From assembly GCA_027625915.1 (NCBI GenBank), contig JANTQA010000047.1, positions 6,014,001-6,078,000 on the forward strand: 64,000 nucleotides of DNA, given 5' to 3'. Below the pieces are notes generated by a model. That model was not told where the DNA came from. It worked only from the letters and a program-made list of their open reading frames with translations, and searched no databases. This document shows positions 1 through 10,864 of this stretch, one piece after another. Within the stretch, counting starts at the first letter, position 1; the number at the start of each line of letters is the position of its first letter. The translations under genes were made by a program, and so were the position numbers. Source of the DNA: Anaeramoeba flamelloides (lineage: Eukaryota > Metamonada > Anaeramoebidae).

Positions 1-215
1 TAATAAATTTACTTTTAGAAACGACAAAGACAAACTGATTGAATATTTGTAATATCTCTTTCAGTGATTATAATTTTTGAATCAGGAAATGAAAAAAAAG
101 CAAAATTAAAATTAATTCAAAAAAGCACAATTTCTTTTCTAAAAACAGAAAATAAATGAAATAAAAAAATGTATGGTATTTAATTTTTGATTAATAAAAA
201 TTTTTGATTGTATTA
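1..215. other. 3' flank of the CK2 gene, no gene seen
   Basis: AT-rich sequence downstream of the minus-strand kinase gene. No open frame or recognisable motif was seen. It probably holds the 3' UTR and polyadenylation signal of the kinase, but no single site can be pinned down among the many A/T runs. Confidence 0.4.
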
Positions 216-1256
216 TTAATTCTTTTCTCTTTCTAAACTAACATTGGCCTTTTTCAGATCTTTCGAATCGATATCCCCTTCTGATCTCACGGGGTCAAAC
301 CAAGGGTGTGCCATTGTTTGCACAACATTCCAACGTTTATTAAAATCATAATTTAACAGGCCATCCAAAATCTCGCTAATTTGAGGGTCGATTTCATCGT
401 TAATATCTTTCCAAGCTTTTTTTTTACCGTTTTGGGGGATTGCCTTAATTATTTTTTTCCGAACCTGGAATTTAATAGATTTTGTCCACTTCCAGAATTT
501 CTTTGCACCAAGTATTTTCACTATTTGGCTTAATTGGTCAAGGTTATTCTTTCCGGCAAAGAAAGGCTCCTTTGAAAACACCCAGCCTGCAATTAAGCAG
601 CCAACCGCCCACATATCGATCGAAGAGTTGTAGTGTGTGTACCCAATCAACAGTTCCGGCGCTTTGAAAAAACGAGAAGCAACATTACAGTTATAGGCAG
701 TTTCGGGGAAATAGAATTCTGAGAGCCCCCAATCGATTAGTTTGACTTCGTTAGATTTTGGATCATACAAAACATTGTGTGGCTTAATGTCACGATGCAT
801 TATTCCCGAACGGTGCGCATGGTATAGCGTTTGTAAGACCTTGTAAAGGATTAGGCGCATGTCCTCTGTGGCAACTGTTGGTAGCAATTCCAGAAAGGGC
901 ACATGTGGGAAGTATTCAAAGACAAGGGTTGGTGTGCCAATCACCTTGTTGTCGATCAAATCCAAGAGCTTGACTGTGTTGGGGAATTCGCCCACGATCA
1001 ATGAGATTTTGATTTCTCTTTTGATTTTCGATCTTTTGACTGGCTTTAACACCTTCAAGCATACTTCTTTGTTGTTCCTCAGATCGTTCCCAAGGAATAC
1101 ACTTGCATATCTTCCCTTCCCAAACATTTGTAATAGCTCAAAGTGTTCAATGTTTACAAGCGTTGGGTTTAAGGAGTTGTAGTCCCAATGCTCTTTCCCT
1201 AATTCTAAATTGGCTTGTGAAAATAAAGGTTGGGTGTTTTTTTTGTTGTTGGTCAT
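216..1256 (-). CDS. CSNK2A: Casein kinase 2 catalytic (alpha) subunit
   Basis: A single-exon Ser/Thr kinase of 346 residues, close to the 330-390 usual for CK2 alpha. CK2 is an acidophilic, constitutively active kinase of nucleus and cytosol that normally pairs with a beta subunit, which is not seen here. Visible motifs: glycine loop GKGRYASVFLG (46-56), the VAIK-type lysine K68, the basic patch KRSKIKREIK (74-83) that confers preference for acidic substrates, HRDIKPHN with catalytic D156, and DWG at 175-177 in place of the usual DFG, a CK2 hallmark. With the ATG at 1256 as start, K68, D156 and DWG175 fall at the same numbers as in animal CK2 alpha, which supports this start over a TTG one codon upstream. 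KEPFFAG and a C-terminal HPWF also match. Oddity: the P+1 loop reads KAPELL where CK2 usually has KGPELL. Confidence 0.96.
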   Translation of the reverse strand: MTNNKKNTQPLFSQANLELGKEHWDYNSLNPTLVNIEHFELLQMFGKGRYASVFLGNDLRNNKEVCLKVLKPVKRSKIKREIKISLIVGEFPNTVKLLDLIDNKVIGTPTLVFEYFPHVPFLELLPTVATEDMRLILYKVLQTLYHAHRSGIMHRDIKPHNVLYDPKSNEVKLIDWGLSEFYFPETAYNCNVASRFFKAPELLIGYTHYNSSIDMWAVGCLIAGWVFSKEPFFAGKNNLDQLSQIVKILGAKKFWKWTKSIKFQVRKKIIKAIPQNGKKKAWKDINDEIDPQISEILDGLLNYDFNKRWNVVQTMAHPWFDPVRSEGDIDSKDLKKANVSLEREKN

Positions 1257-1329
1257 CAAGGATAGCTAAATAAAATGAGTCGACAATGTTGTAAAAAAAT
1301 GATTTTATTTTGAAATTTGATTTTGTTTC

Positions 1330-1899
1330 TTAAGGTTTACAATCCCTGAAACTGGAAAAAAGATTATCTTGTAACCAGTGTGGCAACTTGTTATTTGGTT
1401 ATTAGATGATCATTCTTTCAACTTACTATGGATTTTAATAGATGGTTCAAAAGCAGCAAAAAAAATGAATTTATTTTTTTTTTTTCCGAAATTTAAGTTA
1501 TGAGTGTATGGATAAATTGATTTGAAGGAACGTTAATAAAAAAATGTGGTTTGTATGTTGTTGATTGAAATTTTTATTAAGGTTTGGTTTTATTTGGAGC
1601 TTTTAAAAAATTTTTATTTTTTCATTTAAAAATTGAGTAAAAAGTAAAATAAAATTTTTCTAATCAACCCAAAAATCAAAATTTCTTCATGAAGAACCTA
1701 TAAATTTATTATTCATACACTCTTCAATTCAGATTTTGCAAGAAAAAAATAAATAATACATTTTTTTTTTTTGCTGCTTTTGAACCACTATTCAAATCCA
1801 TAGTAAGTCGAAAGATTGAAAAGTAAATAACCAAATAACAAGTTGCCACACTGGTTACAAGATAATCTTTTTTCCAGTTTCAGGGATTGAAATCCTTAA
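1330..1899. mobile_element. TTAA-flanked non-autonomous element with about 200 bp inverted ends
   Basis: Bases 1334-1895 form a long inverted repeat. The left arm (about 1334-1530) is repeated in reverse complement at about 1700-1895. Shared stretches include CAATCCCTGAAACTGG, AAGATTATCTTGTAACCAG and TGGCAACTTGTTATTTGG. The element is bounded by TTAA at 1330-1333 and 1896-1899, a target duplication typical of piggyBac-type insertion. No open frame lies inside, so it is a MITE-like element. It sits 74 bp upstream of the CK2 start codon, so it could affect that promoter; this is inference. The family assignment rests only on the TTAA. Confidence 0.8.
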
Positions 1900-4539
1900 G
1901 GACCTAGTAATTCTTATTAATTTTTTTTCCCAAAGGAAATCGAGAACTTATTTTCATAAGTACACAACCAAACTTCATAAGCAAACTCATTAGCCAACTA
2001 TACAAAAATGAGTTAGCATTTTAAATAGAAATTATTTTATCCAATTATTTTTCGGTAAAAATGATCGAGACCTTTTTTATGTTAGTATATTTAGATCAAA
2101 AAATAAAAAGAATAAATTTGAAAAAAGATTTTGATTTTTTTAGAAATCTCATTTTTAGTTCCTTTTGATGGCTTTTATGAACAAATAAAATTGAAATTTA
2201 AATCTTTTTTGAAAAATACAATAAAAATAAATCAAATATTGAATACTTAAAGATCAGAAAAAAAAGATCTTCTATTTGTTTTATTTTTAAATATTTATTA
2301 AATTTCTTGGGATCTAAAAGATTATTTAATATATTCTTTCAAATATTAAGAGTATAAACAAAGAAATTTCATTATTAAAATAAGTGATTTGATAATATTT
2401 TTTAATTTTTTTTTTGATTATTAATTTAGATTGGTTTGATCTGCTTGAAAATAATTAATTAATTGAGAAATAATTGTAAACCCTACTCATTATTTTAATC
2501 ATGGGGGGGGGGGGCTATTCATTGCTCATTAAATAATTAAGAGTGGGTTATTACTGATTGATTAACAATAATCAAATTAAAAAGTATTTCTTTTAGATTA
2601 TAAGCCCAAATTTTTTATTTTTAAAAAAATAATTTAGATTGATTTTTTATTTTAATAGTTTGATTTTTTACTCCAATATTTTGGTTATACAAAAAAAAAA
2701 TCAATTCGAACTATTCTTTGAAATATAGAAATGATATTTATTCAAAAGTTGAATATAACATTTGAAAATCTAGTGAAATTAAGTAGATATTTGTTAACTG
2801 AGTTATTGCGAACTTTGTGTTTTTCTTTTTAAAAGTGCTTTTTAGTATACTTCATTTATCTACTTTTTGATTTTTTGAAATTTTTTAGGAGATAAGTTGG
2901 ATTTTGAACTTTACAAAAAGGATAAAATAAATCAAACTTTTTTAAAACAAGAGTTCCTTACTGAAGATATCTTTAAAATGAGTCAGGTTTTATACTGTTA
3001 ATTGTCAAATAAAAAGATCAGAATTTTCATTCAGGTTTCGAAAATATTAACACTTGAAAAATGAGAACAAATCATCCAAAGTCCCAATTCTAAATAGCAA
3101 ATTAATAATTTAAACTGATTAAGGAATTAAAAAAATTGAACTTTTAAATGATTTAAAAACTCTTTATTTGGAAAGCTGTATGAAACTTTTGTTCCATTTA
3201 TTATGCAGTAAAAGGTAGTCATCAGATTTTTACTTGGTAGTTCAATTTCAAGATACAGTAATTTTTTGGGTTTGTTTTCTAAAATTTACATGGAGATTTT
3301 TTTTAGTTTAGAAGAGCCTGAGGGACTAGGAAAATAAAAAAAATCTTCAAAAAAATTTAATAGTCAATTCAAAAAAATTTATTAGATCTGAAAGTAAAAA
3401 ATGAAATAAAAATTTGGCTACTAAAAGAGCAAATTTACTTTTAATTTTTTTTTTTGGAAATTAATTATTGTTTTTAAAATTTTGACCCATTTTTCTCATT
3501 TTTTAAAAGTTTAAAAATTCAGCGTATTTCTGAATTATTTAAAAAAAAAATTCTTTTCTTTGAAAGAAGATTGAAATCTTAATATATGTAAAGGAAGTGT
3601 GCTAAAATACACTTTAAAAATAAAACCACAAAGTTCTAAAATAATTCAGTTAAAAAAAATCTACTTAATTTCAAATAAATTATTAATAATTATTTTAAAT
3701 TTGAAAAAAATATGATGTTTTGATTCAAAGAACAGTTCAAATCAATTTTTTCTTTTTATTGAATAAAAAAATCTGAAAAAAAGAACCAAACAATCAAATT
3801 AAAAATATTGTCCCAAAAAACTTTTAGAAAAATAAAAAATTTTAACTTATAATCTAAATAAAATAATTTTTAATTTGATTATTTATAATCAATAATTAAT
3901 AACCCGATCTTAATTCTTTCAGTGAGTTATTGATAACATAGAGATTAAAAGTATAAATATACTTTATCATTATTTCTCAAATTTTTAAATAATTTCAAAC
4001 AAATAAAAGGAATTCAAATTAATAATTCTAATAACAAAAAATAATAGATATTATCAAATTACTGATTTTAGTACTTACTATTTCCTTGTTTATTTTTTGA
4101 ATATTTGAAAAAGAATATGACTAATCTTTTAAATGTCAAGAAATTTAATAAAAATTTGTGAATAAAATAAATGATCACATTTATGAGATCTTCAAGTATT
4201 CAATATTTGATTTATTTTTAATGTATTTTTAAAATAAGATTAAATTTTCAAGGTTATTTGTTCATACAGACTCCCAGAAATTACTAAAAGTGAGATTCCT
4301 TCAAAATAAAAATTTTTGGAAAATTTTTATTTTTCAAATTTGATCCAAATATACTAACAAAAAAAGATCAGATCTTTTAACTGAAAATATAATTGGAAAA
4401 ATGAGCTTATTTTAAAAATGATACTTATCTACTAAAGTTGATGAATGAAGTTGTATATTGGATTTAATTGTATCATTGTGTAAATAATTACTCTACTACA
4501 TTGGGGTATAAAAATAAATAAGAGTCACTACTCCCTTAA
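1896..4539. mobile_element. 2.6 kb TTAA-flanked foldback element without ORFs
   Basis: Bases 1900-4535 are bounded by TTAA (1896-1899 and 4536-4539). The left end, starting GGACCTAGTAATTCTTATT, matches the reverse complement of the right end, GGGAGTAGTGACTCTTATT. The match runs on, with divergence, over 800 bp or more per arm. Pairs seen include ATGTTAGTATATTTAGATC (2079 region) with GATCCAAATATACTAAC (4343 region), AATCAAATATTGAATACTT (2231 region) with AAGTATTCAATATTTGATT (4194 region), and GTGTTTTTCTTTTTAAAAGTG (2817 region) with its counterpart near 3600-3640. No coding capacity remains. It shares its left TTAA with the right border of the neighbouring 562 bp element, so one inserted next to or into the other's target. 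Arm divergence suggests it is older than the 562 bp element. Confidence 0.7.
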
Positions 4540-4910
4540 ATGAATCTTGGTAAAATAAGAGTTTCTCAACCATCAATTATTTCTTATATCTCTTGTTTTG
4601 TTTCTTCTTTTAAACTGTTTTCCAACTGATTTTTATTCACAAACGGAGAAGATTTTTTAATCTAAGAAGAATTTTCTCTCAATAATATTAAAAATCTATT
4701 TTTAAAACAAAAGAAAGAGTTATATTCCTTGTATATTTATTTTTTAATTCAAGACACTAGGAAATCAATCTGTGAAAGAACAAAGTTCAATGTTTGCTTC
4801 TGGAAAATTACCCGATAAACTTTTTGGAATTAAAATAATTACGTAATAAAAACCGAAAAATTATCATTCTTTGCATATTTTTCTTTTTCACTAATTGTGT
4901 TGTTGATTAA

Positions 4911-5915
4911 ATGAGTATTCGAAAAAAAAGAAGAAATAGACGTAATAAAGTTGCACCTCGTAAACCAAAAAAAGAATCCTTTAAAGGGATCCTCGCGGAT
5001 GTGTGGAACAAAAAGAAATCATTCAGAACAAATTACCGAAATATCGGGCTCGCATCTGATCTTCAAAAAGACTTGAGAAAAAAAGCACTGACTATGCGTG
5101 TTGATTGCGAAATTTCTGAATTAGACTACGTTAAAAATAAGAAATTTGGCAATGCGATCCAAAAAGATAAAAAAACAAAATCAAATACATCCATTGATTT
5201 AGTTATGATCAGGGAAAACGTGAACCGAAAGCAGGCCATTGGTATAATGAATAGCAAAGATTTAGACACAGAAAAAGAGCAAGTTTCACAAGAAAAACAA
5301 GAAAAGAAAAGAAAACGATTAAATGAAAAAGATCGTGGTACAACAGAATCAAAAAATTTGAAAACAGACAAAGAGAAAGAAGCACAAGAACCAAACAAAA
5401 AGGAAAACAAGAATAAAAACACACAAAAACCAAAAAAAAAAAAAAAGAAAAGAAAAAGAAAAACAGAATATGACAAAATCAAGGAAAAAGATGATGAAAT
5501 GAAAAGAAAAAGAAAACAGTCATACAAAGAAAAATTGGAATACCTTGAAAAACTCGGTCAAAGCCAAGCAAGACCAAGACTGAAAAGGCTCTGTGGAAGT
5601 GAAATGAAATTAATGAAACAACTAATTGAAAAACACGGTGACGATTACAAGGCAATGGAACGGGATATTAAAATTAATGTTTATCAACACACAGAAAAGA
5701 AATTACGAAATAAAGCAGAGGTATATCTGAAGCAAACAGAAGATTTTGAAAGATACAGATTAAAGCGTGAAAAAAGGAAATTGGAACGAAAAGAGAAATT
5801 AAAAGAGAACAATAACGGGAAAACAAAAGGGAAAACTAAAAAGCAATGGCATAAAAAAAAAAGACCAAGAAAGCAATACACAAAAGGAAAAGTATCTACT
5901 TTAATTAAAAAATAA
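4911..5915 (+). CDS. NOP16: NOP16-like 60S ribosome biogenesis protein
   Basis: A single exon of 334 residues, extremely lysine/arginine-rich. Two conserved blocks identify NOP16, a nucleolar factor for 60S subunit assembly. The N-terminus has a basic start (RKKRRNRRNK) followed by VWNKKKSFRTNYRNIGLASD (31-50), matching the family's W-D-x-x-K-S-x-x-x-N-x-x-x-x-G-L-A-x-D. Near the C-terminus, residues 228-275 contain LIEKHGDDYKAMERDIKIN, matching the family's HGEDYKAMARD. Animal and yeast NOP16 are about 180-230 residues. The extra length here is a low-complexity Lys/Glu/Asn linker (about 110-215) and a basic tail (275-334), both typical of this genome's style. The ATG at 4911 is the first in frame and precedes the conserved basic start. 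Coding GC is clearly above the flanks. Confidence 0.85.
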   Translation: MSIRKKRRNRRNKVAPRKPKKESFKGILADVWNKKKSFRTNYRNIGLASDLQKDLRKKALTMRVDCEISELDYVKNKKFGNAIQKDKKTKSNTSIDLVMIRENVNRKQAIGIMNSKDLDTEKEQVSQEKQEKKRKRLNEKDRGTTESKNLKTDKEKEAQEPNKKENKNKNTQKPKKKKKKRKRKTEYDKIKEKDDEMKRKRKQSYKEKLEYLEKLGQSQARPRLKRLCGSEMKLMKQLIEKHGDDYKAMERDIKINVYQHTEKKLRNKAEVYLKQTEDFERYRLKREKRKLERKEKLKENNNGKTKGKTKKQWHKKKRPRKQYTKGKVSTLIKK

Positions 5916-7598
5916 TTTTTTTAAAGATTTTCATTAATAAATATATAGAATTATTTAATGATTTATAATTTATAATTTTCCTATTTATTCCTCCAAATTT
6001 TTATTTTTTTAGAGTTATTTCGACTAAAGAGCACTAATCTAATTAACTTTTAATTTCAACATGCTTTAAATATAGACAAATCTTTGGTTTCGCTAACCCC
6101 TTCAGTTTTTATTCTTTCATAGAGGCCTTAAGTGTCAGTTGAAAAGTTTTATTGTAGAGAATGAGTTCAGTTAAACAATAATTATTAATTAAAAAGAGAA
6201 GATTTGATCATAAAAGTCATTGAAAAGATGAATTTTAGATTATTATCATTTTTTTTTTTTTTTTTCAGTAAGTTCAACCAAAATAGTTTTCACAAATAAA
6301 GTGAACAAAATCAGAAAAATGTTTCCAAATACAAAGTCAATTGTGTTACATATTTATTTTTTTTTTTGATTATATATTAAAATTATTATTTTTTACATAA
6401 GAACTGATTTTTTCACCAAGAGTTTGGAGGGTAAATTAACTCTAAAAAACATTTACTTTCGTTCTTTTTCATTTTTTCACCCTTCGTTTTTGGTTTAGTA
6501 ATTATTCAGTACATAGAGAATCATAATACATTTTGGAAATTTATAAAATATTCTATTTGATTATTATTAATTGTTTTCAAATATTAAACAATAACACTTG
6601 GTAAAAAGCTGGACACAATGAGAAGATTTGTGCCTCATGTATTTTTGGTTTATTTTCCGGAAATTAAATAATATACACATGGAAATTTGGGTAAATAGAA
6701 GAATACACTTTTCATTTGGGATTGAGATAAACATGGTGAAGAATAATTGAAAATCGAAACTAAAAAAAAAACATATTTTATTCTCAAAATTTTCCTATTT
6801 TTACAAACCATTATTTATTGTAATGCTTTTTTGGAATTTGAAAAACAGTATTCAGTTATGGATTTCTAAATTTTATTTACTCACTGAAATAATAAAAAGG
6901 AAAAATTCTAAACCTGAAAAATGACATATTTTTTATTGAATTTATTTTTTAAAAAATTTCAGAATTCCACTTGAAAATAAAATTAAAGTAAAAAAAAAAA
7001 AAATGATATTTATTAGTAGATATGATTATTCTAAAGAAAATAGATTGTTAGTATACAGTGGGGTATGTTATTGGTAAAGAATTATTGTAAAATATGACTA
7101 TTTTTAAAACAATTTTCCAACCCCGATATTGTCATTCTTTCTTCTTCTTCTTCTTATTATTATTATTTTGTATCCGATCAAACTTTGTAAATCTTTTTTT
7201 CTCTGCCAGAAAGGATTCAAAAAATTATAATGTATATAAGTTATGAAATTTTTGAAAGAAATAAAAAAAAAAAAAGAATTAAAATAAATATACAACTTTG
7301 AAATTTAAAATCCAATAAGGACATATCAATAAAAATAGAAATAAGTAGAAAAAAGTCATTAACCGAGATTCATCTCCAAAAAAAAAAGTTTACGTTTTCG
7401 ATATACAAAAGATTTGTTTTATTTTTCAATATAAAACTAGTTATTTAAATTATAAAATTATATTGTATTTTATATCAGATCAAAAATGAATTTACCACTA
7501 AATAAATGAATAAAAGATAGTTATAGAAGAATGAATTTCCCTTTCAGAATAATAATATGTTATTAAATAATTTATCGTTAAAATTTTCTACATCAATC

Positions 7599-7634
<36 letters not shown>

Positions 7635-10405
7635 ATATCAATTTTACTGAAGATATGAGTATTTTTATTTATATTAAACTCTTTTTCACAATTTTTTAAT
7701 CGCTTTAGAAATATTTATGGGAGTCTTTTCGTGTGCTTTTATAATATTCTTATCAAAAAAATATTTTCAATTTTTTAATCTATATTATTTTTTCCAATTT
7801 TACAAATTTTTGTTTTGCTTTTTCAAATTTTTGTTTTTCTTTTTCTAATTTCATTAAATTTTTGTTTTTATTTCTTTTTCTTGTTCATTTTTTTTTAATT
7901 TTTTATTTATTTTTTTTTTTTGATACTTTTTTTTTGCAAAGAAAAAGATCAATGTTGAGAAAAAAAAAGGATCTTCAAAAATCGAAATAATCATTCAAAA
8001 ATTTCAACTCTACAATGTCTTTTAAAACGAATTCCATTATTGGCAAAAAATTTTCTTGTTCAGCATTTTTCAGTGAAAGTTTCGTAATAAAAAATCTATA
8101 ATTCTTATTTCAAAAATTGTTACTCACTTTTTTTTAGTTTTTGGTTTTATTTTTTTTTTTAATTATTAAAATATCAGATTTTTATATATTTAGAATAACT
8201 TATAAGTGAATTACAAATCAATTTTGATTATTAGTTTTTCTTGAAAAAGAAAGAATACATATCCTTTAATGTCCCGGATTTGCCGAAATTTAATCAAGTT
8301 TAAAATATTAGATTTAAAATGATTTGGATGTATAAATATTTTTATTCGATTATTTTTATTTTATCCAGATTCGAATTTTAATAAAATACCAAACTTGTTC
8401 AAAGATAAAGGAGTAATGTTATTGTATTTTTTTTGTTTTTGATATTATGATTAAAAAAATATTATTCATTTTTACATTTTCTTTAAAGATTTTTAATTTT
8501 AATTTTTAAAAAGAAATTTAATCATAATAATAGTAATTAAAAACGCAATACATTGATTTATTAATAATAAACATCAAATCGTATTGTTAATTTTATGATT
8601 AAAAATAAATAAATAAAAAAAATATAATTATGAGAATTTTTCATGTTTTTTTTTTAGATAAAATTTCAATAAATATTAAATAGAGAGAAAAATTAAATCT
8701 ATTTCTTGAGTCCAAAATTAAAATTTTAATATGAATAATTTTCTAAAACTTCAATTGAAATAATAGAAAATAATTAAAATAAAATTGTAAAAAAATTTCA
8801 TTTATTACATTCGAATGAAATCAATCAAAACTTTTTTATCAGATAAAGCAATCAACTCGTAATTTTAAAAAAAAAAAAATAAATAACGAAATTTAAATAT
8901 TATTCAATATAATAAAATAATCTTCGAAACCCAAGGTTTATTGTTTTTATTTTTTGAATTTTTTTATAAGTAAATATTTGAAAAAAATCTTTGTAAAATT
9001 TGAATTTTTCAATCTCAATTAAACCAGATCTTTGAAAATATTTTCTGATCTATGGTCTCTTATTCAATAATAAAGTTTATTTTATTTCCAGGTTTTAAAA
9101 AGTCATAAATTAAAAAAAAGTAAAAAATAAAAAAAAATCAATTATTAATCTAACTTTAACTATTCACCAAATCATGTAAATTTGAAAAAAATTCTTGTTG
9201 AAAAAATTTCCAAATTTCAAAATGAAAAAAAAAATTATTTTTTTTACAATTTAATTTCTTTTATTTTTTTATTTTAAAATTCTTCAGAATCAAATATATA
9301 AATTGGTATTGAATTTTAATCAATAGAAAAAATAAATTTTCTATGTGATGCCAAAATATCTTTTGCAATGAATGAATTATTTAATCAAGTATTTGAGATA
9401 ATGTGGAGTGCAAATTATAATTAAATAAAATTCCCTTAAAATATAATGTGTTTTAATCTTTAAAACTAAGAGGTTTTTGATATGTAGACAAACTTTTCAA
9501 AAAAAAAAAAAAAAAAAAAATTATTTTAACAAAATCTCGATACAAAAATAATAAACTCTAATAACCAAGAGTAATTTTTCAACTGTTGAATATCTTTTTT
9601 CAAGTTATTTTATCATTATAGTTCAATATACAATTTTTAATTATAAAATTTTCAACCTATGATAATTGTTTATTAATTCTAGATCTTGTATTCTTTTCAT
9701 AATAATTCAAATGAAAACTTTTGTTTCAAAAGCAATTCGGGTATTTGGGATGCACAGGGATAAATATATCATTTATTACAATTATTTTTTTCAGATGAGA
9801 ATAATTTTTAAAATCAAATTTATATCCCAATTTTAATTTTTTAAAAAGACAAATCTCAATAAATATATAAGGAATACCAACTTTTCATTTTTGAACGTTT
9901 TATTCAAAAATTATTAAAAAATGAAAGAGACTGGTGAATTGAAAAAAAAAAAAAAAAAAAAATGAACATTTGAACAAAAGATAAAATTTCTAAATTAAAA
10001 TTTATTGTTATTTTTTTTTTTAAATACAAATCGAGAATAAAAGCGTATTTTTTAATTTTAGTTAAAAAACATATTTTAAATAACAAATATTTTCTTAAAT
10101 GTTATTTAAGGGTTTTTTTCAAAGAAATGGAAAAAAGTTTTTTTTTAAAAAATGGTTTATCTCTTAATTGTAAAAACAAATCTATAAAAGGGTAGAAAAC
10201 CACATTTAATAATTCTACTTTTTTTTTTCAATAAAGTGTAAAAAGAAAATGAAAGATCCCTCAAAGTGCTTTTTTTTTTTGGTAGTAATTGTCCAAAGTA
10301 TAAATTTGGGAAATATCACCTAAAGGGGTATCTTTTCAAACTATTAAATCTATTTATCTCATTTTAAAGAGATAATAAAGAATAAGTTTGTTTTTTTTTT
10401 TCTTT
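5916..10405. other. 4.5 kb intergenic AT-rich DNA, no gene recognised
   Basis: Only A/T-dominated sequence with long homopolymers was seen, such as an uninterrupted A run of about 28 near 7603-7630 and another near 9500-9520. Short open frames inside have the composition of background DNA and no motif. I found no clear long inverted repeat, RNA gene or transposon signature here, though old degenerate elements could be hidden. Confidence 0.5.
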
Positions 10406-10741
10406 TTAGTTTTGTGTTATCTCAAGAAAGAAAAATTTTAATGGGTGAACCATTAAATCTTGAAATAGTATCGAGTGTTCGAACCAGTGTATTTGTTCCA
10501 ATTCTAGATTGTGTTTTAAAATTATGACATCTTTTGATAAATTCGGAATCGTTTTTTGCTTGATTGTGGGCATTAGATCAAGAGGCTTGGGTTTTCTTAC
10601 TTCACAAAGCTTTACTGAATTTGTTTTTGCGAAACTAATTTCATATCTCTTGTTTAAAGTTTCAAAAAAAAGCACATGCGTTTTTAAAATATCAAGGATA
10701 TTTTGAGAGTCTGTTAAAATATTGCGACTAATTTCACCCAT
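10406..10741 (-). CDS. Small conserved-looking hypothetical protein, 111 aa
   Basis: Not recognised. A 111-residue open frame starts at a true ATG (10741) and ends at TAA. Its base composition and codon use are above the AT background: it uses Cys, Trp, His, Pro and mixed codons rather than Lys/Asn/Ile/Phe only, which is why I keep it as a probable gene. The N-terminal half (residues 5-40) looks helical (NILDILKTHVLFFETLNKRY), followed by a basic Pro-containing linker (VRKPKPLDLMPTIKQK) and a second mixed helix (about 70-100). No signal peptide, membrane span or catalytic motif is evident. It lies 123 bp downstream of the next minus-strand gene, head to tail. It could be a small complex subunit or an exon of a longer gene; no function is proposed. 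Confidence 0.5.
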   Translation of the reverse strand: MGEISRNILTDSQNILDILKTHVLFFETLNKRYEISFAKTNSVKLCEVRKPKPLDLMPTIKQKTIPNLSKDVIILKHNLELEQIHWFEHSILFQDLMVHPLKFFFLEITQN

Positions 10742-10864
10742 GGGGTAATTGTGTCTATTTTGTAGTTATGAAATAAGTAAAAAGTAATTGAAAAAGTTTT
10801 TGTTTCGAATTAATTCGAAAAATTTATTTTTGTCAAGAAAAAAAAAAAAAAAAAAAAAGGGTTT

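Noticed and set aside
5126-5527. Phe-rich antisense frame across the NOP16 gene
   Set aside because: Complement of the Lys-rich linker; its F/S/L composition is an artefact.
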